Below, piece by piece: positions 10,013 through 17,575 of a stretch of DNA of 51,628 nucleotides. The translations under genes and the position numbers were made by a program. The stretch comes from Idiomarina xiamenensis 10-D-4. GTDB lineage: Bacteria; Pseudomonadota; Gammaproteobacteria; Enterobacterales; Alteromonadaceae. Position 1 is the stretch's first letter; each line of letters starts with the position of its first letter. Under the pieces are notes generated by a model. It searched no databases, had not been told where the DNA came from, and saw nothing but the letters and a program-made list of their open reading frames with translations. The stretch spans positions 1 to 51,628 of the forward strand of contig NZ_AMRG01000018.1 of NCBI RefSeq assembly GCF_000299895.1. Direction: 5' to 3'.

Positions 10013-10017
10013 ATCAG
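10013..10017. repeat. Target-site duplication, right copy (ATCAG)
   Basis: Identical to 6448-6452. The pair proves direct transposition of the mer element into the ISL3 transposase gene. Confidence 0.95.
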
Positions 10018-10587
10018 GTAGTTGGTCACCACGTCCTGGCGGCGGGTGGCCAGCAGGTCGAGCAGGGTTCGCTCCTCAATGTTGGTCAGAATGCAGCGGT
10101 AGCGCTTGTTCAGGTATAGCTCGTCAATGCCCAGGATGCGGGGCGTCTCGAAGCGGCGCCAGCGCCCCAGGAACTCGGCGCGGGCGTTGAAGATGTCGCG
10201 CACCGTCTTCTCGTCCAGGCCGGTCTGTGCCGCCACAAAGGTGTAGGGGTGGTTGAAGGATTCCTTCTCCACGTACTCATGCAGCCGCAGTGTCATACGG
10301 AATCCGTCCACCATCTCCGGTAGCTGGGGCCTGAATGTTGTCTTGCAGGCCCGGCAGGTGTATCGGCGGCGGACCACCCAGAGAGTGACCCGCTTGCCGT
10401 GGATGGGCAGATCACGATAGGGAACGTCACGCTTGCCGAACCGTACGAACTCACCCTGCACGCCGCATTCCTCGCAGGCGATGGGATCGGGCACGTCCAC
10501 CTGGAAGTGCATTTCGTCGTCGGTTGATTTGCAGCCCAGTACTTGGTATTGCGGCAGGTGAAGGATGTTGTCGGGAAGTTCGGTCAT
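10013..10587 (-). pseudogene. tnpA: ISL3 transposase, N-terminal part (split gene)
   Basis: This encodes the first 191 residues of the ISL3 transposase, from the ATG at 10587. It includes the N-terminal zinc ribbon (CEECG ... YTCRACKTTF), the helix-turn-helix region and the first catalytic aspartate region (RILGIDELYLNKRY). The frame is cut by the mer element at 10012 and continues at 6447 without loss, for a total of 429 residues. The 5' fragment reads on into the terminal repeat and stops at 9976. lspA lies 25 bases upstream in the same direction. Confidence 0.93.
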
Positions 10588-10612
10588 GGTGTTGTATAGG
10601 CGTAGGTGTCAG

Positions 10613-11122
10613 TCAGATCCATCCGACTCGGCATTGGTGTTTGCTTTTTTTACCCAACAAGCTGCTGGAAACGAAAAGTAAGGCACCGAGGACAATTGCA
10701 ATATCAGCCAGGTTGAAGGCCGGCCAATGCCAGTCTCGCCAATAGAAATCAAAGGAATCCACAACATAGCCGCGAAAGACCCGGTCAATCAGGTTGCCCA
10801 TGGCGCCACCGAGGATAAGACTGTAAGCGATGGCTTCTCCTTTATGACGATTTTCAAGGATCAGCTTGATCAGAAAAATCGAGACCACTACCGCGATTCC
10901 GATAAAAAAGTAGCGCTGCCAGCCTCCACCATTCGCAAAAAGACTGAATGCGGCACCGGTGTTCCATAGGTGCACCCAGTTAAAGAACGGGGTCACCGAA
11001 ACATACTCGCCATAGGCCATTGATTGCTGCACCAGCCACTTTACAGCCTGATCAGACGCTGCCAGCAGGCCCGATATGGACAATAGGGCATACGGCGAGA
11101 GCTTTTTGCCAATAATGAGCAT
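10613..11122 (-). CDS. lspA: Lipoprotein signal peptidase LspA carried on the mobile element
   Basis: A 169-residue inner-membrane aspartyl protease with four helices that cleaves prolipoprotein signal peptides. Both catalytic aspartates are in the family motifs GNLIDRVFRGYVVDSF and FNLADIAIVLGA. The conserved WNTGAAFS motif is also present. It sits three bases downstream of the CDF gene and upstream of tnpA in the ISPpu12-like element, so it is an extra copy and not the housekeeping lspA, which normally lies beside ileS. It is probably intact and active; why this element family carries it is unclear. Confidence 0.93.
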   Translation of the reverse strand: MLIIGKKLSPYALLSISGLLAASDQAVKWLVQQSMAYGEYVSVTPFFNWVHLWNTGAAFSLFANGGGWQRYFFIGIAVVVSIFLIKLILENRHKGEAIAYSLILGGAMGNLIDRVFRGYVVDSFDFYWRDWHWPAFNLADIAIVLGALLFVSSSLLGKKSKHQCRVGWI

Positions 11123-11125
11123 TAT

Positions 11126-12022
11126 TTAACCCTTCAACGCCAAAATGCGTCTGGCACCGTTAAGTACAATGCCCCCCGCGATGGTGCCGATAATCAGATC
11201 CGGATAATTGGAACCGGTCCACGCGACCAGGGCGCCGGCGGTGATGACCCCCAGGTTGATCACCACGTCGTTGGCCGAGAATATCCAGCTTGCCTTCATG
11301 TGCGCCCCGCCTTCCCGATGTTTGGATATGAGCAGCAGACAACTGGTATTGGCAATCAATGCGACGAATGCGATAGCCATCATCACCAGCGATTCAGGCT
11401 CACTACCGAATACAAAGCGTCTCACCACCTCTACGAGCACGCCCACAGCCAAGATCAGTTGCAGTACACCAGCAAGATGCGCGGCACGTACCTGCATTTT
11501 CACGCTATGTCCAACCGCATAAAGGGCAAGCCCGTACACCGCCGCATCGGCAAAATTGTCCAGGGATTCTCCAATCAGGCCGGTGGACTGGGCGATCAGA
11601 CCGGCAGTCATTTCCACCACGAACAGAAGTGCATTGATGCCGAGCAACCAGCGCAGGGTCCCGGATTCTTGCTTAGCAGAAGCTGCCGAAAACTCGGCGG
11701 CCTTGATGGTCTCCGAATTTGCAGCGACGGTTTCCTGAAGCGAGGCGCCTAGCCCCAAGGTCTTCAGTTTCGAGGTGACGGGCTCGACCTCGCCGTCATG
11801 CACGACCTTCAGCCGGCGGTTCGACAAGTCGAAGGACAGCGCCCGAATCTCCTCAAAGCCGTTCAGGGCTAGGCGAATCATTCGTTCTTCTGATGGACAG
11901 TCCATCTTCGGCACGGCATAAACACTGACCCATCTCCCTGGCGCCTCGGAGGAGGCCTGTATATCGGTATCCGCTGCGGACGTTGCATCACCGCCACAGG
12001 CGCCACCACAGGATTTGCTCAT
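11126..12022 (-). CDS. Cation diffusion facilitator with N-terminal HMA-like domain
   Basis: 298 residues from the ATG at 12022, which has GGAG upstream; an earlier ATG at 12043 adds seven residues. The N-terminus is cysteine-rich (SKSCGGACGG). Residues about 35-100 form an HMA-like fold with MDCPSEERMIRLAL. The rest has six membrane helices typical of CDF exporters, with acidic metal-site motifs in helix 2 (GESLDNFADAAVYG) and helix 5 (FSANDVVINLGVI). It probably exports a divalent metal such as Zn, Cd or Pb using the proton gradient. It is divergent from a PbrR/CadR-type regulator and under a MerR-type promoter. Metal specificity is not readable. Confidence 0.88.
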   Translation of the reverse strand: MSKSCGGACGGDATSAADTDIQASSEAPGRWVSVYAVPKMDCPSEERMIRLALNGFEEIRALSFDLSNRRLKVVHDGEVEPVTSKLKTLGLGASLQETVAANSETIKAAEFSAASAKQESGTLRWLLGINALLFVVEMTAGLIAQSTGLIGESLDNFADAAVYGLALYAVGHSVKMQVRAAHLAGVLQLILAVGVLVEVVRRFVFGSEPESLVMMAIAFVALIANTSCLLLISKHREGGAHMKASWIFSANDVVINLGVITAGALVAWTGSNYPDLIIGTIAGGIVLNGARRILALKG

Positions 12023-12055
12023 GATACGACTCCACTTGAACAATGTTGTGGTACC

Positions 12056-12086
12056 ATTTAAAACTATAAAGCTACTATAAGGTCAA
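12056..12086 (-). promoter_or_regulatory. MerR-type promoter/operator for the CDF-lspA operon
   Basis: On the minus strand, -35 TTGACC (12086-12081) and -10 TTAAAT (12061-12056) are separated by 19 bases holding an imperfect dyad (TTATAGTAGCTTTATAG). The long spacer is the signature of MerR-family activation and resembles PbrR/CadR targets. Confidence 0.82.
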
Positions 12087-12117
12087 TAGAGTAAAGAATC
12101 CGTTGGGGAGGAGGCTG

Positions 12118-12525
12118 ATGCGCATTGGTCAGTTGGCGCAGTTGGTAGGGGTCGAAACACAGACGATCCGCTTCTATGAACAGCAGGGCTTGTTGCCGCC
12201 GCCTGATCGGCAGGACAACGGTTACCGTGTCTATACCGAGAAGCATGGTGAGGGGCTGGCCTTCATCCGTCGCTGCAGAATCCTGGGCCTGTCACTGGCT
12301 GAGATTCACGAACTACAGAGCTATCAGGACGACCCTCATCAGCCTTGTACCGCCGTCAACGCCTTGCTCGATGATCACATCTCTCATGTGCGGTCGCAGA
12401 TAACCGCTCTGCAAGCGCTTGAGAAACAACTCGTTTCACTGAGAGCGAGTTGCAACGATGACCGGGAAGTTGAGGCGTGTGGGGTTCTTGCTGGAATTAG
12501 CGAAGGAAACATGCACCAGCAGTAG
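12118..12525 (+). CDS. PbrR/CadR-type MerR-family metal regulator
   Basis: A 135-residue regulator. I chose the ATG at 12118 behind GGAGGAG; an in-frame TTG at 12103 is less likely. Residues 1-70 are the MerR winged helix (MRIGQLAQLVGVETQTIRFYEQQGLLPPP, NGYRVYTEKH). After it come the dimerisation helix and three cysteines placed as in PbrR/CadR: one in PHQPCTAV near residue 78, then RASCNDDREVEACGV. This suggests Pb/Cd/Zn sensing. Divergent from the CDF gene and likely to control it through the 19-bp-spacer promoter. Intact, unlike merR in the inner element. Confidence 0.9.
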   Translation: MRIGQLAQLVGVETQTIRFYEQQGLLPPPDRQDNGYRVYTEKHGEGLAFIRRCRILGLSLAEIHELQSYQDDPHQPCTAVNALLDDHISHVRSQITALQALEKQLVSLRASCNDDREVEACGVLAGISEGNMHQQ

Positions 12526-12588
12526 GTGAAGCATCAACCAGATAATCCGATGAGATGCCGGTCTGTCTCACTCTCATGCAAAGGTAAG

Positions 12589-12612
12589 ATCAACCATTTA
12601 ATCCGCTTACCC
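12589..12612 (-). repeat. Right terminal inverted repeat of the ISL3 element
   Basis: Inverse of 5675-5698 with three mismatches. It lies 63 bases after the regulator stop. Confidence 0.9.
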
Positions 12613-12851
12613 GAAAATTTCAGAGGCAATAAGTGGGAAGTTGAGAAGTTGGATAAACACGAATATGGCGATATCGGCGCTTATCGCAGAACTAGAAACA
12701 AGCTGGCGAAAATAGGAAAGTGCCTACATTTTAATGCAGGTGATGAGTGCACATCACTTATAAGGGCTCATTTCGTTCAGAAAAGTCAGTTATTGTCCGT
12801 TATATCAAAAAATAACCACATATATGCGTCCTGACCCTACGGGCAATCAGA

Positions 12852-14111
12852 TCAAATATTATCCTTTCCAGTTGAGGAAAGGCTCATAGATCCCTGAGAC
12901 GCTTTTTCAATATGCTCAGACCACCATTCCATCATTTCTCTGCGCTGCTTTATGTAAGTAGCGCGGTTATATGCCCCTCGAATTTTGTCTTTGTCGATAT
13001 GCGCCAGCGCAACTTCAATTACGTCTTTATCAAAACCTCTCTCGTTAAGCGTAGTGCTGGCTAGAGCCCTAAGGCCGTGAGCTACCAGGCGACCTTCGAA
13101 GCCCATCCTCTTGAGAGCCATGTTAGCGGTTTCTTTATTAGCATGCTTAAGGGGAGCCCTATCAGAAGGAAATATAAACTCTCTGTGGCCGCTCATTGGC
13201 TGCATGAACTCTAGTAGCGCTAATGACTGCTTGGTTAACGGCACTTCATGAGGTCGTCCCATTTTCATTCTCTCTGCGGGGATTGCCCATATTGCTTTGT
13301 CAAAGTCGATCTCTTGCCAACGGGTCTGCACGGCTTCGCCTGGGCGGACCATGGTGTGTAATTGCCATTCAATCAAACACCGAGTTACGTATTTGATATT
13401 GGCAAAGTTTAAAGCCCGCATGAGCTCCGGTAATTCATCAGGGGCGCGTGATGGCATGTTCTGAACCCTTGATGAAGGTATTACCCGATTGATGCCTGTC
13501 AGAGGGTTATGATCGATGTATCCTACATTAAGAGCGAACGACATGACGTTATTCATCCGGCGAGCGACCTTACGCGCCATCTCAAGGCTATTCCGTTTGG
13601 TAAGGGCTTCAATGACTTCTATTGCTTTCGGTGCTATTAATTTTTTGATTGGAATTGAGCCCACTCGTGGGAATACGTCATTTTCAAGTGAACGCCAAAT
13701 CTTTTTGGCTGTGTCGGGCTTTACTTCTTTCTGGTGCGTTTCGAACCAACGCTCAGCCACTGCTTTGAATGTATTGCCCGCCGCAGCCCGTTCTGCTTCG
13801 AACTGTTCGTCACGGTGAAATATGGGATCAATATCCTGTGCAAGTAACTCCCGATTCTGCTGGCGCTTTTCACGTGCTAAACTTAAAGACAAATCAGGAA
13901 AGTTGCCAAGTGTTAAGTTTCTGCGGCGTTTGGTGAAGGGCTCGAAATAATTGAAGATCCAAACTTTTTTGCCCGATGGTTTGACTCTTAGGTGCAGTCC
14001 TTGACCATCAGAAAGGTTGTATTCTTTGTCTTTGGGCTTCGCCTCGCTAACTTCTCTAGCGCTCAATGGTTTAGTTATACGGGGTATTTTAGTAACACGC
14101 CTTTTGTACAT
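12852..14111 (-). CDS. Tyrosine recombinase (P4-type, DUF4102) integrase
   Basis: A 419-residue integrase. The N-terminal arm-binding DUF4102 domain covers residues about 15-100 (LSAREVSEAKPKDKEYNLSDGQGLHLRV). A core-binding domain follows at about 110-200, then the catalytic domain with the first Arg in MVRPGEAVQTRW, the HGLR box (VAHGLRALASTTL), the late His in ALAHIDKDKIRGAY and the nucleophilic Tyr in the same GAYNRATY stretch. Such enzymes integrate genomic islands at tRNA 3' ends, and tRNA-Phe lies 283 bases away. It is probably the integrase of the metal island to its left. The gene is intact. Confidence 0.93.
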   Translation of the reverse strand: MYKRRVTKIPRITKPLSAREVSEAKPKDKEYNLSDGQGLHLRVKPSGKKVWIFNYFEPFTKRRRNLTLGNFPDLSLSLAREKRQQNRELLAQDIDPIFHRDEQFEAERAAAGNTFKAVAERWFETHQKEVKPDTAKKIWRSLENDVFPRVGSIPIKKLIAPKAIEVIEALTKRNSLEMARKVARRMNNVMSFALNVGYIDHNPLTGINRVIPSSRVQNMPSRAPDELPELMRALNFANIKYVTRCLIEWQLHTMVRPGEAVQTRWQEIDFDKAIWAIPAERMKMGRPHEVPLTKQSLALLEFMQPMSGHREFIFPSDRAPLKHANKETANMALKRMGFEGRLVAHGLRALASTTLNERGFDKDVIEVALAHIDKDKIRGAYNRATYIKQRREMMEWWSEHIEKASQGSMSLSSTGKDNI

Positions 14112-14171
14112 TTTGTTCTGTGTTACTAAACAGTGTGGATGTTACTGAACCAGAAAAGACTAAAAAAGACT

Positions 14172-14231
14172 CCAATACCGTCCAAGTACTTGATTAATAA
14201 AGGCTTAAAGTACAAGTATGGACGGCATTGG
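14172..14231. repeat. Imperfect inverted repeat between integrase gene and tRNA-copy site
   Basis: The arm CCAATACCGTCCAAGTACTT (14172-14191) is mirrored by 14208-14231, which reads CCAATGCCGTCCATACTTG on the other strand and then TACTT. One mismatch and a four-base insertion separate the arms. Its place beside the integrase gene and attachment site suggests integrase or excisionase binding; this is inference. Confidence 0.65.
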
Positions 14232-14240
14232 AAGGGATGG

Positions 14241-14257
14241 TGGTGCCCGGAGGCGGA
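14241..14257. repeat. 17-bp copy of the tRNA-Phe 3' end (candidate att site)
   Basis: TGGTGCCCGGAGGCGGA is identical to 14395-14411, the 3' end of tRNA-Phe including CCA. The similarity stops sharply on both sides. It lies 130 bases before the integrase start, where an island att junction is expected. Confidence 0.75.
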
Positions 14258-14260
14258 CTA

Positions 14261-14341
14261 CTGCGCGCAGCGCAGTTGAACAGCGCTTTAGCGCTGGCCC
14301 CGTAGGGGTGAGGTGCTTTGCACCGAATCATCATTCGATTC
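14261..14341. other. Chain of short hairpins beside tRNA-Phe
   Basis: Five self-complementary words follow each other: CTGCGCGCAG (14261-14270), CAGCGCTTTAGCGCTG (14281-14296), CCCCGTAGGGG (14298-14308), GGTGCTTTGCACC (14312-14324), and GAATC...GATTC (14325-14341). No coding frame explains them. They lie between the 17-bp tRNA copy and the tRNA terminator. Confidence 0.7.
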
Positions 14342-14358
14342 AACGATCCGTAGATACA

Positions 14359-14386
14359 AAAAAGCCAGTCCGAAGACTGGCTTTTT
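14359..14386. terminator. Rho-independent terminator downstream of tRNA-Phe
   Basis: AAAAAGCCAGTC pairs with GACTGGCTTTTT around the loop CGAA, a 12-bp stem. It is symmetric and so works in both directions; it lies nine bases past the 3' end of the minus-strand tRNA. Confidence 0.88.
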
Positions 14387-14394
14387 CTGAATAA

Positions 14395-14470
14395 TGGTGC
14401 CCGGAGGCGGAATCGAACCACCGACACGAGGATTTTCAATCCTCTGCTCTACCGACTGAGCTATCCGGGC
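14395..14470 (-). tRNA. tRNA-Phe (GAA)
   Basis: A 76-nt tRNA including an encoded CCA. The acceptor stem GCCCGGA pairs with TCCGGGC, followed by the D arm (GCTCAGTCGGTAGAGC), the anticodon loop TTGAAAA with anticodon GAA, and the T arm with GTTCGAATC-type sequence (here GGTTCGATTCC). The gene is complete, as expected after site-specific integration at its 3' end. Confidence 0.96.
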
Positions 14471-14479
14471 GTGGGGCGT

Positions 14480-14508
14480 ATTAAACGATTTTCTCTGGGT
14501 TGAGTCAA
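14480..14508 (-). promoter_or_regulatory. tRNA-Phe promoter
   Basis: On the minus strand, -35 TTGACT (14508-14503), a 17-base spacer and -10 TTTAAT (14485-14480), followed by a GC-rich discriminator (ACGCCCCAC) directly before the tRNA. This discriminator type fits stringent control. Confidence 0.85.
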
Positions 14509-14607
14509 CCGCTTTTTATGTGATTTTTAACTGTTTGGTCAGTAAATATGCACTTTGCCGGTTTTTAACCCAGTTTGCTCGCCTTTTACCCGTTAATTAA
14601 CCTCTAA

Positions 14608-16515
14608 TCACACCTTTAAATAAGTACTACCGGCCAAGCATTGCTCATAAAAGTCGGTCCAGCGTACGCCCTCACGTGGTGCAATATTACCCTTACGGAC
14701 TTGGCGGTCGATACTTTTCTTAACCACTTTGGCCATATAATCGGTATTGTATTGCATGGTAGTGAGTACTTTTTCTGCCGACGTGCCCGGTACCACTTCT
14801 TCGATATAGAAATCGCCCGGCTCATCATCGTGTGCGTACACGTGCACCTCGGTTAAACGCCCAAACAGGTTGTGCATATCGCCCATCACGTCTTGATAAG
14901 CGCCGGTCAAAAACATACCGACCACGTAATTGTCGCCTTTTTTCAGCGTATGCATGGGGATGTTTTCGCTGATTTCGGTGCCTTCGATGTATTTACTGAG
15001 CTTACCATCGCTATCGCAAGTAATGTCGACCATCGAACAGCGCACTTGCGGTTTTTCGTTCAAGCGCGAAATTGGCACAATCGGAAGCACCTGACCAATA
15101 GCCCAAGTATCTGCTGCCGATTGGAAAATCGACATATTCGCCAGATATTGGCTAGCCAGCATATCTTCCAATTCTGCCAGTTCTTGAAAGACAAAGCTGT
15201 CACGATCCAATGACTGATGGATATCGGCCAAGATCTGCCAATACATGGTATCGAGCTTAGCCATCTCGGGTAGCGATAAAATACCTAATTTAAACGCCTC
15301 ATAAGCGCTAGCTTTAAACGATGCAGCATCGTTATAGCGTTCTTGCGGGTGGATCTCTTCGGCGTTCACCAGTTCGCGCATGTTAGCGACTAGGATATGC
15401 TCGCCATCTTCGGCTGAAATATCGAACTGCGTACCGGTCGGGCTGATTTCGCCGACGATATTGGTGACCACACAGCTGTGGTGGGCGGTGATGGCGCGAC
15501 CACTTTCGCTGACTAGGTTAGGGTGCGGTACCTCTTCTAAGTCGCAGATTTGCTTCACCCCATAAACCACATCGGCAACATACTCTTCGGTCGAATAGTT
15601 ACGTGACGAGTCGGTGGTTGAGCTGGTGCCGTCATAGTCGATACCTAAGCCGCCGCCGATATCTAAGTACTCTAAAGGCACACCCATTTGTACCAGTTTT
15701 GCGTATAAACGGGCGCCCTCGGTTACCGCTTCTTTAATCTTGCGAATGTCCGACAGTTGGCTGCCAATATGAAAGTGCAGTAATTTGGCGCAATGCAGCA
15801 TATCCTCGCTTTTTAAGCGTTCGATAATATTCAGAATTTCGGTAATGCTGAGTCCGAACTTGGCACGGTCGCCACTTGAACTAGCCCACTTACCCGCGCT
15901 TTTCACCATCATTTTGCTACGCAGGCCGATCATCGGTTCGACATTCAGCTTGCGCGCTAACGGGATCAGCATCTCCAGCTCGCTGTATTTTTCGATAACA
16001 ATGATCATCTTGCGCTGTAAGTGGCGTCCCAGTAATGCCAGCGTGAGGTAATCCTCATCTTTATAGCCGTTCAGAATCGTCAGTGCATTGGGATTTTCAT
16101 TGTAAGCCATGACGGCCATCAGCTCGGGCTTTGAACCGGCTTCTAAGCCATAATTGTAGGGTTCGCCGGCATCAATGATCTCTTCGACGACTTCGCGCAT
16201 CTGATTCACTTTGATCGGAAATACGCCGATGTACTTGCCGTTATAATCGGCATTGTCGATAGCCTGTTGAAAAGTCTCATTTAGAATTTCGACCTGCGAA
16301 CGCAGAATGTCATGAAAACGAATGACCGCCGGTAACTGAATACCCTCCGCCAAAATTTCATCCACCACGTCTTTCATATCGATAGTGACATCGGGATAGC
16401 GATGATTAGGCGCAAGTTGAATATTACCGTTTTCACCGATCGAAAAATAACCCGCGCCCCAGCGCTTAACGCCGTAAAGTTCTTCGGCGTCGTCGATGCT
16501 CCAGCTTGACTGCAT
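14608..16515 (-). CDS. speA: Biosynthetic arginine decarboxylase SpeA
   Basis: A 635-residue PLP enzyme converting arginine to agmatine, the first step to putrescine. It is full length for the family. The PLP lysine is near residue 102 in GVFPIKVNQ, the phosphate-binding region is DIGGGLGIDYDGT, and the HFHIGSQ motif is present. The start ATG at 16515 lies one base from the speB stop (16517), so speB and speA form one operon with speB first. The two enzymes act in sequence: SpeA makes agmatine and SpeB turns it into putrescine and urea. Confidence 0.97.
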   Translation of the reverse strand: MQSSWSIDDAEELYGVKRWGAGYFSIGENGNIQLAPNHRYPDVTIDMKDVVDEILAEGIQLPAVIRFHDILRSQVEILNETFQQAIDNADYNGKYIGVFPIKVNQMREVVEEIIDAGEPYNYGLEAGSKPELMAVMAYNENPNALTILNGYKDEDYLTLALLGRHLQRKMIIVIEKYSELEMLIPLARKLNVEPMIGLRSKMMVKSAGKWASSSGDRAKFGLSITEILNIIERLKSEDMLHCAKLLHFHIGSQLSDIRKIKEAVTEGARLYAKLVQMGVPLEYLDIGGGLGIDYDGTSSTTDSSRNYSTEEYVADVVYGVKQICDLEEVPHPNLVSESGRAITAHHSCVVTNIVGEISPTGTQFDISAEDGEHILVANMRELVNAEEIHPQERYNDAASFKASAYEAFKLGILSLPEMAKLDTMYWQILADIHQSLDRDSFVFQELAELEDMLASQYLANMSIFQSAADTWAIGQVLPIVPISRLNEKPQVRCSMVDITCDSDGKLSKYIEGTEISENIPMHTLKKGDNYVVGMFLTGAYQDVMGDMHNLFGRLTEVHVYAHDDEPGDFYIEEVVPGTSAEKVLTTMQYNTDYMAKVVKKSIDRQVRKGNIAPREGVRWTDFYEQCLAGSTYLKV

Positions 16516-16516
16516 G

Positions 16517-17485
16517 CTAGGCTCCTTGTTGATTCGAGAAGGATTGATTGAGGACGATTAACAATTCGCGCACGATTTTCGCCGCGAACACATCCGAGTT
16601 ACCAGTGGGGTCAATCTCTGGCGACAACTCGACAACGTCGGCACCAACCAAGTTTTTCTGTCGTAATAGCTTCATCAAGCTGACATAAGAATGAAAGTCT
16701 TCACCGCCCGGTTCTGGCGTACCGGTACCGGGTAAGAACGATGGGTCGAAATAATCCAGATCCAAGGTCAGATAAATCGGCCGCTCGGCGGCAATAGCGG
16801 CAACGCTATCTAAAAACGCCTGACGCGATTTGCGGATCGTGCCGTGCTCATTCATCCATTGATACTCTTCGCGTGTACCCGAACGAATACCATATTGAAT
16901 CAATTGGTGCCCGGCACCAAAATGGTCAACGGCGCGCCGCATGATTGAAGCGTGTGAATAATGGTAGCCTAAAAAGCCGTCACGTAAGTCGGCGTGTGCA
17001 TCCAGATGCAAAATGACTAAATCGGGATACTGTGCCAGATATTTACGGATCGGCGCGTAAGAAATCGAGTGTTCACCGCCTAAGGTCAATACCTTCACTT
17101 GCTCGGCGGCTAAATCAAGCTCGCCAAAAATAGCAGCAAAATCGTCGCTAGCATGTTGCCACTGCGCTTCAACGTCTGCCTCGTTACCCAGCGACAGGTT
17201 GCCTAAATCGTAAAAGGTTTGGTCGTGTAGGTCGGCATCCAGATAAGGCGAGTAGGACTCAATGTCCTCCGACACCGCACGCAGACCGTCCGGCCCATTG
17301 CGTGTTCCCTTACGAAAGCAAGCCGTACCGTCAAAGCCAAAACCAATAATATGAGTCGCATGGGCGTACACATCGGTGCTACGGGTGGCGCCAAAAAACT
17401 CGCGCGCAGGAGAGGTCGTCGAGACCGGCAAAGATACAATTTTCGACAAAGTGGTCAACCTCACAAATTCGTCGTTGGCAAACAC
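16517..17485 (-). CDS. speB: Agmatinase SpeB
   Basis: A 322-residue ureohydrolase that hydrolyses agmatine to putrescine and urea. It has the three dinuclear manganese motifs: GGEHS, HLDAHADLRDGF, and TLDLDYFDPSFLPGTGTPEPGG. The listed start is a GTG at 17485, giving an N-terminus somewhat longer than usual; a later in-frame start is possible because no strong ribosome site is seen. First gene of the speB-speA operon, downstream of pfkA in the same direction. Confidence 0.94.
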   Translation of the reverse strand: MFANDEFVRLTTLSKIVSLPVSTTSPAREFFGATRSTDVYAHATHIIGFGFDGTACFRKGTRNGPDGLRAVSEDIESYSPYLDADLHDQTFYDLGNLSLGNEADVEAQWQHASDDFAAIFGELDLAAEQVKVLTLGGEHSISYAPIRKYLAQYPDLVILHLDAHADLRDGFLGYHYSHASIMRRAVDHFGAGHQLIQYGIRSGTREEYQWMNEHGTIRKSRQAFLDSVAAIAAERPIYLTLDLDYFDPSFLPGTGTPEPGGEDFHSYVSLMKLLRQKNLVGADVVELSPEIDPTGNSDVFAAKIVRELLIVLNQSFSNQQGA

Positions 17486-17575
17486 ATAAAGCGAATATTA
17501 TCGTAGCTAGCTGACGCTTTTGCCAAGCGAAAAGCGTCAGAACCGATAATTTTTTCGCGATTTTTAAATGCCGAT

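Noticed and set aside
12526..12834. Open frame of 102 codons after the MerR-type regulator
   Set aside because: It runs through the right inverted repeat of the ISL3 element, has no recognisable domain and no ribosome site. The segment 12613-12851 shows no other gene.
14194..14439. Minus-strand open frame of 81 codons across the tRNA-Phe region
   Set aside because: It overlaps the tRNA gene, its terminator and the hairpin chain; chance frame.
17511..17540. Hairpin CTGACGCTTTT/AAAAGCGTCAG between pfkA and speB
   Set aside because: The stem is good, but no T run follows on the minus strand where termination of pfkA would be needed; on the plus strand the T run is eight bases away and no gene ends there.
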